A stretch of DNA of 64,000 bases from Schistocephalus solidus (Eukaryota > Platyhelminthes > Cestoda > Diphyllobothriidea > Diphyllobothriidae). The notes below the pieces were generated by a model. It was not told the DNA's origin and ran no database searches. It worked only from the letters and a program-made list of their open reading frames with translations. The stretch is from the NCBI GenBank assembly GCA_017591395.1, contig WEDG01004929.1:1-64000 (forward strand), given 5' to 3'. Positions 35,495 to 45,995 of this stretch are shown piece by piece. The stretch's first letter is position 1. The number at the start of each line of letters is the position of its first letter. The position numbers and the translations under genes are program-made.

Positions 35495-36459
35495 CTGGAA
35501 AGGAAGTTAGCAATGAAAACTATGCAACTATGGCAAAATTTGTCTCGTAAAATTTAAAAACAGCAGTTAAGGGATGTCCCCGCCACCAATTGGGGATGTT
35601 TATTTTATATCGTTTCGCTGAGCCATGGCGCAAGACTCATCATGCCATGTCACATGCGCGCGCCTGAACGCTTCACTTCTCCAGGCGAGTGCCTGTCTAC
35701 CAGGTCAAATGAAGAACTGCATCGTTTCCAAACATATCGATAGGGAGCAAGTTTTAACATACAAGTAATACATTTAAGAATTTTGGATTTGAAGGCCACC
35801 AGTTGACTAAATAACAAAGTTCTTCTCAGGTTTAATATGCAGGTTGTAAAGGCTCCTTCTCAATGTGACCTTTATGGCATTCTCACCCTTGTGAGGTCCG
35901 AGGCGCCCTTAGTTCGGCAGTGTAGACGAGGTCATGCGTGACACGGGCAGACGGGATATTTAGTTTTTTCAGCCGCTGCGCCCTAACCAATCTCCTGTCA
36001 TCTTGACATTTTCCTGTCGTCGTAGTAAGGTAGGTAATGGATAGGAGATGATGAGATACATGCGGCACAAGTCCATCGCTCTATAAACTAATCTATTCGT
36101 TAGGCACTGATGCTGCGCAAACGCTGAGGGGCACTCGGCAGTCAAAATTTCGTCGTGTCCGGAAGCCTTTGGAACATGAGCACACATGAGGGTTTCACTC
36201 TCCCGGTCCAATAGTCAGGTCAACGTTTGCTATGTGTGTGATCATGGCAGTTCGTCACTTTTGTGTCAAATCCTGGTGTGCTGTGTTCGTCATGTGCAGA
36301 TAAGCTGTCCCTAGCTCTATCAGCCACCTCTCCCAATCTCAGCATTAATTTATTGACCGGCTCAAACAATCGACTGGTGTATGGGAAAGGGCAGAAAGTA
36401 AGATCGCCTCTCAAAGCTTGTTTTTCGTTATAAATAATCTGATGTACCTAAAACTATCC
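35495..36459. other. Intron or intergenic stretch with a repeat copy
   Basis: About 36230-36420 matches (in reverse) the block at about 21070-21190: the shared reading is CCAGTCGATTGTxxxAGCCG followed by ATTGGGAGAGGTGGCTGA. The 64-codon minus-strand frame there is therefore repeat, not gene. Confidence 0.45.
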
Positions 36460-36850
36460 CGGTGAACCAAAAGCCATGGTTTGGAAGGTTTCAGACCTCA
36501 CAGCCACCCAGAGGGCATTTGTGTGGAGTGCGCAACTGGTGGACTGCGAGTCAGGATGCCGGGGTTCCTTCTTACTGTGGTCTCTATGGCACTGCCACTC
36601 CGTGGGATACGAGCTGGTTTGGTGGTACTTTTATTGTTGTTTCTCACCGTGCCAGCTACACGCGCCCTCGCTCGCCTCGGGTCTTCCGGACTTAGTCATG
36701 ACAACTGGATCATTTAGGAGAGGAGGATAGAGTGCATAAGATGTAGCGCAGTCTACTCTCACTATAAACCGAATCCTGCGCGGGTCACCATCTCTCCGCC
36801 ACACGGGACACATGGCGGACATTGTCGGGAATGACGGTTGAACGGTCATC
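36460..36850 (+). repeat. LINE 3'-UTR fragment
   Basis: It shares GCACTCCCACTCCGTGGGAT-type sequence, the TAGATGTAGCGCAGTCTACT block and CACTATAAAC with the copies at 22.3-22.7, 38.8-39.2, 50.8-51.1 and 56.8-57.0 kb. Confidence 0.6.
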
Positions 36851-37619
36851 ACGGTAGCGCCTAGACATCGCCATGGGAATCGATAAGTGAACAGTTTTCG
36901 CTATCAACTTCCAGTAGTCAGCTAATTTTCTGTGATTGCCTACCGTTAACAATGGCTCAGCTAGCTGAGATGGAGATTGACAACAAGGCACAGATGATAA
37001 CAGTGGAGTAACGGAAAATGTTTGCGAACGGATGCATCTCATGATTTAGTGGGAGGCTAAAAATCATGCAATTCAGCTGCTGAGATGAGTAATCGTGAGG
37101 TTTTTGATTACAGGGCAGTCCAAAATAGAACTTGCATTGTCTTGTCAAAAAATGTGGCAATGGACTATATGAAGCCCGCCCCCTCCTACCAAAAAATAAT
37201 TAGACGAACCTCTATTCACTCCGTACAAGTTCTAGTACAGCAATTCAAACTACCCAATACAAATTAGTAGCAACATTCTACACGTGAATCACAAGAGTGT
37301 GGATCTTATACCTCGGATGTGCCTTTCACACAATTTTAAGGAAATTGGGTTATCGTTCATACCGGGCAACTTGACTGCAAGAACTTTGCTTTAATGACTT
37401 CAAAAACGAGAGGAATTATGTGCATAAATTTTGACGGCGGCATAATTCCCTACAGAATGAGAAAAGAAAAAAATCACAGAGTTTCCTGGAAATGTGACAG
37501 AATTTGAGCACGTGGCGAAAAGCGATGACATAAGGTTATTAACCGACGTAGAGTTATACGTGGGGATAGCGAAAAATCAACATGCTGCCTTTTATGCATT
37601 AGTGTGGGATTCTACATTG

Positions 37620-37830
37620 TTTAATTTCCGAGGAAATTAGTGCGCTAATTTGCAGTAAATCCTTAGGAACAAACTTTTTCAGGCTCGGTCCAAATGTTTA
37701 TTTGAACCTCTTAGCTAAAATTCTCCAACCACTGCGGAGTATACGCATAATATTCACAAGCTGCCAAAAGGCTGTCAGTAGTATCGAACTATATAATTAT
37801 TTACTGGTAAGTCCAGAAACGCGTGTCGCA
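37620..37830 (+). repeat. Unclassified interspersed repeat, copy 1
   Basis: The blocks GAGGAAATTAGTGCGC, TTTTTCAGGCTCGGTCCAAA, CACAAGCTGCCAAAAGGC and TAATTATTTACTGG recur in the same order at 49840-50050 and, more diverged, at 57660-57870. It has no coding capacity. Confidence 0.65.
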
Positions 37831-38019
37831 CTGAGCTTTTGCCACTGCATGATGAAGTGTTGCTTTCAGCGCCAATCAGCCTCGCTTTACTTAAAAGCTC
37901 TTACTCTTTCAAAGGCATATTGGAGGCTTCCTGTTAATGGTTCATGATACACGCTTTGTCCTAATATGCGAACCCAATGATAAATAATAGAAATCCAATA
38001 TTTTCGTGGGTTGACTTAC

Positions 38020-38551
38020 CCACCATGAGCATTTTCATAGATAAAAAAGGTACTTTCGTTTACCCGGAATTTACTTGATTGCGTCCGGGTTTTCTTAGAG
38101 GAATCACCCGACCCGACAGATCCAGTCTCTACCATCGCATCCACTCTTGTCCTCATCTTGAAGTCAGAGCTGATCCTCAGGTACCGTTGAATTGGTTCCA
38201 CAGCCAGCAGTTCGGGTTTCACCTCAAAGCGACTGGAAACTAGCCACAACTCCACAGGTTTCGCTCTCCGAGCGCGACGACCGCTGGTGTTTTTTGTGAT
38301 TGGCGCCGGAACATAACTATCGCGTGAGTGCAGATCCTCTAGCTGTTCTTTCACCTTTTTCCACAGATAAGCCAACCCGCCGGAGCTCACGGGTATTCGG
38401 TGAACCCCAATCTCTAAGCCAAAGGGGTCACAAACAATTGATGTGAAGAGATTGCTGAGGAGAGCAAGACGTTCTTCTGGAGTCAGCAATTTGTCTACCG
38501 CTCTGTTTGACAAAAGACTGGCACGGCGTGATGGCGTAAAGGCTGGCTGTC
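38020..38551 (-). CDS. Exon of unrecognised gene (follows 42183 exon in phase)
   Basis: A 532-nt minus-strand exon with strong signals: acceptor CCCCCCACCCACAG|GAC (edge 38551) and donor GGTGG|GTAAGT (edge 38020). It encodes about 177 residues, including KLLTPEERLALLSNLFTSIV, GGLAYLWKKVKEQLEDLHSR and PVELWLVSSRFEVKPELLAV, with a basic GRRARRAK patch. It starts with two bases that complete the Gly codon left open by 42183 (G|GA). Mixed helical/polar composition; no known domain recognised. It may belong to the same gene as 33480-35494, but the phases do not meet directly. Confidence 0.65.
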
Positions 38552-38799
38552 CTGTGGGTGGGGGGAGAGGAAATGAAACTAGGAGTCAGCTTCGGGGAAT
38601 GGATCATGGTTCAGCTGAATATTAGTAGGCTCGTTGTCACAATATAGGCATTATATGGAAGATTAACTGACGGGTTGAGACTAAACCATGAGAGTGAGCA
38701 AGATTGTGTCATATTTTGCCCCCCCCCAGATCTGGAGTTTATTCCATTTATTTTGGGAGGGTTACAGACCACACGTGTTGAGAACTCTACTGTTTAAAT

Positions 38800-39870
38800 G
38801 CCGGTGTGCCACATGCGCCCTCTCACATCTCCGGTCTTCTTGGCTCTGTCTCGACACAGGGTCCAGGTGGGGGAGTGGAACAGAGAGTGGGGTAGATGCA
38901 TCGCAAGTCTATTCTCACTATAATCCAGCGCAAGCCACCGTCCCTGCACCACCCTGCTGTGGTGCACGCGGTGAACATAATCGAAAACGACGGCCGAACT
39001 ACCTGGCTATGTACGAAATCCGAATAGGAGTGCCATAAAGGCCACATTGAGAAGGAGCTATTGCCGCCTGACTCCCAGTCCGCCATTTGTCCATTGCACA
39101 CAAACGCATGCACTGGGCTGACTCCGTGTTCCAAGTTATCCCATCAGTTAGCAACCTTCCAAGCCACGGCTTTTAGCGCATCGTGATAGTTTTAAGTACG
39201 TCCGATTGTTTATAGTGAGGAAAAGTGCGCTGAGCCGTCGACTTCACTCTCTCTCCAACCCCCACAATCAGACCACCATCCGAGCTGGTCAGTTATCTGA
39301 TGCGGGAGTGGACGCAGCGGCTAACATGGTATGCGAACCCGTCGACGCGTGCCACAGCACGACCTGGTCCCCACAACGCACACACCCGAATCCACTAAAT
39401 CAGGGGATATGGAGGAGCCATCGTCGTCTGATTCTCAGTCCACTGGTCAGCCCCACAACATACAACGCAAATTGGGCTGACCGCGTGGTCTGGTGTAAGC
39501 ATCGGTTGGCAGCCTTCCAAGCCACGGCTTTTAGTAAGCCATGATAGTCTCAAGCGATGATCACGCATGCAGCGGAGAGACCAGGAGGAAAAGAATTCGA
39601 GGTTAATGCTGCCCTCTCAATAAGAGGCGCTGGTTGAAAACACTTTTTTGTGTGTAGTGTGTGATCGTGCATGCTGTAGAGGCTGGTGGAGCGAGATGTG
39701 TTGGTGTTCTAACGCAAATTTAAATGGAGACGCATCTGGTCTAATGGGCCCATGTGGTTAGTGAATGTGTGCGGACAGTTGAGGCATGTGTGGTAACAAA
39801 GAAGACAGGATAGATCGGTAATTGCTGAGTCTGGGGGGCTCTGCTGCTGGTACTAGTGCTGATGCACTCA
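38800..39870 (-). mobile_element. 5'-truncated LINE copy (last zinc finger and 3' UTR)
   Basis: About 39720-39870, read on the minus strand, encodes a single C2H2-like finger (CLNCPHTFTNHMGP) with the RMGL-type helix of the LINE at 23 kb. Then 3'-UTR sequence continues to about 38800 with the shared CACGACCTGGTCCCCACAAC and AAGCCACGGCTTTTAG blocks. It lies in the interval between the 38020 and 42183 exons. Confidence 0.65.
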
Positions 39871-41279
39871 GTTTGCCATATACATCGGTACACACACCTA
39901 AAACTTTCCACTATTAAATTTGTATTCCTAAAATATAAGTAGGAATTTAGTATGGATTCCGGTTGAGGGAAAACTATGGTTGTCTGACGCCGGCTCATAG
40001 CCCAGAAATGATCCTCAAAATACAACGAGACGGGCAGGCCCATTAATACGACTGTTAAAAGTACTTTCAGTAAAGTTACTATTTTTTGATGGCAATAACC
40101 AAAAAACCGAGTTAAAATACCAGGTGCCCCAAGCCTGGGATGGGGAAAGGCTTGCCAGAAATCGCTATCGCAGTCTCCCTCGCCTTTGTCGGTAATCTCC
40201 TTCTACCTATAAAAGTGTTTGCTGTACGATCGTATGCAGTTATCACGATCGAGCACCAAAACACAACCGTTTGCGCATAGCCCATATCCCGATCGGTGAA
40301 CATGCATCCAACACAGAAAATACATAAATACGTTGAAACTACGCCAACCGATTTGGTTACGGAATATGCTATTTTCGCTGTGTTTTGGGCTTCGAACTTG
40401 AACCCTCACAGGCGGTTATGAAGCGATGAAGAATATAAACAAAGATAAAGGAGGCCAAAATGGCCGTTTCTGACTTAACAAATCTCGTCAGTCAGCCTAA
40501 ACCAAACGCAGGTTTTTAGGAACAAGCCTTGAACTCGTATTCCCTACTTATTTAGTGTTATTGTATCCAACGCTCTACCAGGTTATAAGCCATCACTGAC
40601 GTCTACTGGGTGTAGCTATGGACTTTGACTCAATAAAATAGTTGCTATCGAAATTGATGTACGCGGGATAATTAAAAAAAACAGAATCTTACTGAAGAAT
40701 CCCATCAAGAAGGAAACACGTTAGGGCACATTCGATTTTACCTAAGCCTCCAAACCTAATGTTATAAGCAACACAAGTTTCTGTGTTCCTGTTCCCGCCC
40801 AATTCTTATGCCCAATCTTCGTCCTTGTGAGTTGAAAAGCTGATTTGGTGATTGGCCCACTTTGGACGTGTGTAATATTAAAACGTTTACATTGGGGTAA
40901 ACTATATTATTAACTATAAAAATATCAGCTTCTTCCTGTACGAAGCTGCTCTCCTATCATTTAATGAATTTCACTGTGTCGTATGGGGAGATATCTCAAG
41001 CTTCCTTTATAGCACAGTGAAATGTATGGGCCCAAAAATGCGCCTTTACCCCCAAAAGGCCCACACGGTCCTTACAGAGGTACACCAGATTGTCGTTTCG
41101 ATACGTCTGTCATATGACCCCTGAAACGGGCCGCGCGATAGATGCACTGGACTAACACCGGAACCAGATCAGAGTACGACAGGCGTTACTGGGATCGTGA
41201 CAGTGGATTGGTGCAGGAGGGATGGAAGAGAGGGTGAGTCCGGCTCTGGGACTCCGATCCAACATCACTTCAGGTCAGT
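39871..41279. other. Intronic or intergenic AT-rich stretch
   Basis: No gene is supported. A degenerate SINE body lies near 40440-40560 (GGCCAAAATGGCCGTTTCTG ... TCGTCAGTCAGCC). The remainder is AT-rich and unique within the window. Confidence 0.4.
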
Positions 41280-41710
41280 TCCTCACTATAAACAGTCTGA
41301 CGTGCTTTTAAAAAAGCATAATGCATGAGAAGTCGCGACTGTTAAATTATGGGCTAAGGCAGTCCTCCTCTTAGGACGGAGAGTCAAATTGCCATGGCTC
41401 CTTCTGAATGTCAACACTTCAGAACTCCCACTCATATCGATTCGAGCCGTCCCCTCGTTTCTGTGAAAACCTCGTCTATGGTGCACAGGCCAGGACTGTG
41501 TGACACGCGTAGACGAACGGTTTAGCCTTGTCAGTCACTGTTCCGTATTCTGTCTCCACTCTTCCTGGCTCTGTCTTGTCACTGGGCTCAAGTGGGGAGG
41601 GATGATAGAGTACGGTAGATGCTATGTAAGTCTCCTATCATTTTGAACTAATTCCCGCGCAAGACACCGTCCCTGCGCTCCCTACACACTGGATCACGTC
41701 GTTCGCGAGC
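41280..41710. repeat. LINE 3'-UTR fragments
   Basis: It contains TCACTATAAACAGTCTGACG and, after 41560, CTGGCTCTGTCTTGTCACTG and GATAGAGTACGGTAGATGCT, the blocks shared with the 22.4, 38.8 and 56.8 kb copies. Confidence 0.55.
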
Positions 41711-42182
41711 GTTGACCTGATATATCTTCCGCTGGTTAACAAGTTAAGGTTTTTTTAGGCCTTTACAAAGGAGCAAATATTTCTACCCTCAGTTGTAGCT
41801 CCTTCCTAAACAAGCCTTCCTAAGGTTAATATCAAATATCCAACAATCTATAGAAGCTGGTAAGGCGATACGAAATCCGTAATGTGATAATTGTTTGGTG
41901 ACAAGTCTCCTTGCGATCTGTGACATCATACTTACCAACATACCAACATTCTCATAGATAAAATTGGCTCTCTAAACATCAAGGTATTTTGCTACAAAGA
42001 GGTACCTACTCACAAAACTGTTGTGACAAAAATAAGATTTACTTTTAACTAATTCATTCTAGCAGGCTGAGCATTTTACATTTTAATACAACCCTTTTTA
42101 TCGAAGACCTAGGCGTTAGTCTATCCTTTTGTAGTCTCCGGTGTTTACAGATCACAATGAATGCTTAACAACAATGACATAC

Positions 42183-43086
42183 CCTCGGTACTCGTTTTAA
42201 GGGAGTTCCCAGTTTCCCTTTGCTTTCTGAGATGAGCATGGTGTTCTCTTGCACGGCGAACAATCTCTTTGTAAGTGCGCAGCTCCATCTCCCAGTCCTT
42301 CATTAGTTTCTTTTCATGCGCAATCGTACGCTTTCTAGTCTCCTCCAGAGTCTGGTGATAAACTACTTCATACTGGAGCCGCGACTCGGCGCATTCTACG
42401 GCGACACGTTTCTCATCGACCGCTCGACTTGTGGCCGTCGGGCCTGAGATCTTGAAGGAACCAATGGAAACATTTTTATTGCTTATCGATCCACCTTTTG
42501 GTGCCCCAGTCGCCATTTTTGTCGCCTCGGCTTCAGCGGCACTAGGAAATTTGTTATCGGATTTCCTGTGCATGGCCGTATCGTTTGCAAAGGTAGTCAG
42601 ACATTTCCGATGTGATAGGTTGCATTCTGGTGGCTGTCTGACGTCCTTTTCGCTGCCAATAAAGTTAGCCAGATTTACAAGTTCTTCCCCAATCACAAGA
42701 TTCCACCTTCCCATTGACGCCTTCTCCTCCTCCTTGAGCATCTGGTTCCAGGCTCTGTGTTGTCTGGCCAGCCCATCTTCTGGCTCAGGTTTCAATGCCA
42801 TCATCAGATTGAAATGCCATTGCCAGTCTATTCTTACTACGCGTGCGTTTATCGATTGGCAAAAACACAGTCGATACGTGTTTGCTGACAGCTGATTGGC
42901 TGCACGACACGTAAACGGGTGAATTCGAAGGCCATTGATCACAAAGAGAAGGCGCGCCTGTTTAGCTGGACGTGATGTGTAGATGTGGTAGGGTGACATG
43001 AGGAAAGCATCAACGACCACTGAAGTACTGAATGTCTCAACATTCCATGATGCCAAAGGAATAGGGAAAAGAATGACTTGATACAC
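42183..43086 (-). CDS. Exon of unrecognised gene, coiled-coil C-terminus (5' edge uncertain)
   Basis: Minus-strand open frame ending at donor ACCGAGG|GTATGT (edge 42183, phase 1) that joins in phase to 38020-38551 across a 3.6-kb intron. The convincing coding part begins near 42800 (EPEDGLARQHRAWNQMLKEE; GRWNLVIGEELVNLANFIGS). It ends in a charged helix likely to form a coiled coil (ETRKRTIAHEKKLMKDWEME; YKEIVRRAREHHAHLRKQRE). The upper part (42850-43086) is less protein-like and has several possible acceptors, so the true start of the exon is unresolved. Function unknown. Confidence 0.55.
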
Positions 43087-43174
43087 ATGGTACCATTAAC
43101 ACATTAGAAATTGCCCAGATTTTTGTCATGTTAGATGTAGGTATTAAGCCGAAGACGTATGGAAATGTAAGTTA

Positions 43175-43430
43175 AGACACGAGGAAAGGAACCTCTCCCC
43201 CTTCCCAGTACCGCAGGTGGTCTTGCGCCAACTTCAAAAAAGGATGAACATTTCTGTGTCCTAACACAAATCCTTGCACCAACTGTTAACCAAATCTTAG
43301 ACGTTACGCGAATCGTAGTTTTAACCCTAACCCTAATTTTAACCATAACCCCAAACACAATACTAGCCAGTTTCTTTCAACAAATTAGCACAAGGCTCCC
43401 CGAATAAGGGGCTCCTTAGTTCTCGAATTG
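43175..43430. repeat. Second copy of TIR element with telomere-like interior
   Basis: The left end, CCGCAGGTGGTCTTGCGCCAA, and the right end (reverse complement GGGGAGCCTTGTGCTAATTT) resemble the ends of the 32435-32760 copy. The shared phrase ATTTCTGTGTCCTAAC and the interior TTTTAACCCTAACCCTAATT confirm the relationship. Confidence 0.5.
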
Positions 43431-44689
43431 AGTTTATGTCTGCGCTCTAGGCTTACGCTTCAAGGTAATGCTTCTACGAGTTAATTTTTTCCCCGTTAGG
43501 ACAATTTCTACAGGAGTAACGACCCATTTATTCTAAATGGGAATTATTTAATAGATGAGAAGACTTGGACTAATGCGTCTACACAATGTCATTCCATTCT
43601 GATTTAGTCCATATCCTCCTTAGTGAATATCATTTACTTGTTGCCTTGGCAAGAACGTTATATGTGACCGAACCCAAGGAACAAAGGATAGGTCAGCGTG
43701 TAATACGCGACCGTACTACATGCCAACGTAACCTTAACTCTATATATCGTGCTAGTTAGTGTTAGCCTGCAGTGCCGTGTTATTAGGGTCACAAAATATT
43801 TCGTTGGCCGTTGGAAGACCGAATGATGGGGTCAAATGACAACTCTTAAAGCATCAGATATTAGGACGCCACAGTAGTTTTCAAACGCATCAGTTATACT
43901 TTGGTAATGAAAGATCGTGCAAAGCCCGCCTCATTCTTGCCCCCGTCGATGGTCCGTAAAAAGTGGGTCAGGTCAGCTAAAAATGACCGCGCATAATGGA
44001 TGGCGGGACGTAAAGCCACCGGATCTCGCAAGTCGCACAGGTTTCAGGGCAACAAACTATTGTGCGACTAATCCGACAAAGCATGCTAACCCTAACGAAA
44101 ACAATGGATAGGGTTAGGATTAGGTTGACGTTCTCCTTTCTTCATTTAGCTCCACCCATAAAACGCCTATTACCACCGGTACCGTATTACTCGCTGATCT
44201 ATCCTTTGTTCCCTGAGGTGGATCGCATATTGCGTTCGTTTATTACTACGCTTTTCTACTCTCAGTACTTCCAACCGATAATCAAACGTAGTTTTTCATT
44301 CAATACAGGCAAATGATATCACTCCTCCGACGTGATTTTTCATCGGTAACAACTCGAAGATAGTCTGTTAGCAGTGGGTGCAACTGCGCGCGCTACAGGG
44401 ACGTCAACCATCCTGTCACCAGCTTTGGTAGAAGGTAGTTCACGAAAGAAACCTCTTCCTTGCTGGATGTGGAATTGAAGCCGAAAAACCACATGGATAT
44501 TTGTGATTGTGTACTTTTATTCACAGTTATTTCGAACATTTCTTAACGCATCTACATTTATGGTTTTTACATGATTGTTCACGATTGTAACTAGAAAATT
44601 GATAGAGCCTACTCGTTAAGTGCTAAAGTCAGCAACCTTGACGAACACCGTCAACGTTCGTGCCGTTGAGGACAGTTACACTTGAACTT
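43431..44689. other. Intergenic stretch
   Basis: No gene is seen. A short TTAGGG-like motif pair (TGCTAACCCTAACG and GATAGGGTTAGGATTAGG) lies near 44084-44125. Confidence 0.4.
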
Positions 44690-45110
44690 TCGTCGATGAA
44701 CGCTCACCGATGGTTAACGGAACTCACTCGTCCCGTTCTGCCTTGAGGCCCATTCGCAAGCCCTGTCAGCAGCCGCATAGCGGCTATTAGTAGAAGAGGC
44801 AGATTACCGATACCAGCAAAGACAAAGGAGACTGGAATGGCCTTTCGTGGTTCAGTAGCCATCATCAGCCAGTCATACCCAACTCCAAGTGGTGCCCCAC
44901 CCGAGGCTCTAACCCATGACCTGTTGTCCATATTCTCGATCTACACCGGCAAGACAACGAGGCCATGGCTGAATGGTTAGAGCGTTGGGTGGGGCACCAC
45001 CTGCGGTTCGGTATAACTGTCTGATGACGGCTACTGAGCCAGAAACAGTCATTCTAGTCTCCCTTGTCTTTGTCGGCATTATTAATATGTCTCCTCCTGA
45101 ATTGATAGTG
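44690..45110. repeat. Head-to-head pair of tRNA-like SINEs
   Basis: A minus-strand copy (44690-44935) and a plus-strand copy (44955-45110) face each other through their tRNA-like heads. The plus head reads GGCCATGGCTGAATGGTTAG (A-box-like) and both share the GATGACGGCTACTGAGCCAG-type body. A perfect 14-bp inverted repeat, GTGGTGCCCCACCC at 44889-44902 and its complement at 44987-45000, lies between them. Confidence 0.7.
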
Positions 45111-45763
45111 TTTGAAATTCCTGTCAAAGTAACTGTAAGTAGGAACCCATAGCCTCTTTTCGTAAGGGTATCTTGAAAAAAAGAAGGGGAGATTATTGTA
45201 AAACAAAATGGCTGTGGCACTACTTAAATTCCATTGTCAAATAAAATAAATTATTTTTATTTCCTGCATGTCACAGCTCACTAAACGTTTGACGGGGTTC
45301 GAAAGGTTTAAAAGCGAAAAAATGAAACCACAGCCGACTGTGGTAAATTAAAGGCTGGTAATAAAAATTTTCTAGTCACAAGTGTTCCTAGAATGAATCT
45401 TATATTTCGGTGACTTTGATTCCCGGTTACCAGATTTTTGGCATATTATAATGGCTATTACTTGGTGCGGTCTTTCGTAGTCTTTTAGCAATATTTGGAA
45501 AACCCCAACAAGAAGTATGAAGTTTTGCATTTCACGAAGTCCAAAGGAGTACGCTTGAGCATGGCTAACAATAGCTATTTTACTCGTGACCAGACTGGCT
45601 CAAAACTTTCGCCTTCACAATAAATCTTCCCCTACGACAGCCGATCTATCCCGAAATGCGGGTTGCAGCACGCCACAGAGAAATGTGATTTTATCGGAAG
45701 CTCCCTCGCTTCAATCGAAAGTTTGACCCGATCATACGGGCGAGAGAGGGTGCCTTAGAGAGG

Positions 45764-45770
45764 TATAAAA
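45764..45770 (+). promoter_or_regulatory. TATA box of the cysteine-rich modular gene
   Basis: TATAAAA sits 137 bp before the signal-peptide ATG. An initiator-like TCATCC with its A at 45794 is 30 bp downstream, the usual TATA-to-start distance. The predicted leader of about 107 nt has no upstream splice acceptor requirement. Confidence 0.65.
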
Positions 45771-45900
45771 GGCGAGGCAGTGTCCTACCGATCATCCTTC
45801 GCGTCGTTCAGACGCATCCGGAAATCTAACACTCACAGTCTGCTATTCAGCTAACGAGCAGGCCAACCAGCAATTACCCATCGAGATTTCGCTGCTCTTA

Positions 45901-45995
45901 ATGGATCAGCATAGCCACCAAGGTGTCAATGCCCTGAGGTGGCTACTAGCCCTCCTGCTTCTGAGCATAGAACCCACTAGAAGCTATGCTGGAGG
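45901..45995 (+). CDS. Modular gene exon 1: signal peptide
   Basis: The ATG at 45901 opens 31 codons: a His/Gln-rich start, a hydrophobic core WLLALLLLSI and a likely cleavage region near PTRSYAGG. The donor GGAGG|GTAGGT leaves phase 2; reading on would hit TAG at once. Too short to stand out as an ORF, but the TATA box, start, signal peptide and phase all agree. Confidence 0.75.

Noticed and set aside
36220..36414. 64-codon minus-strand frame as the missing exon between 35.5 and 38.0 kb
   Set aside because: It matches a repeat block also present near 21.1 kb.
33480..38551. Direct splice of exon 38020 to exon 35494
   Set aside because: The phases do not match (2 versus 0), so no direct join is claimed.
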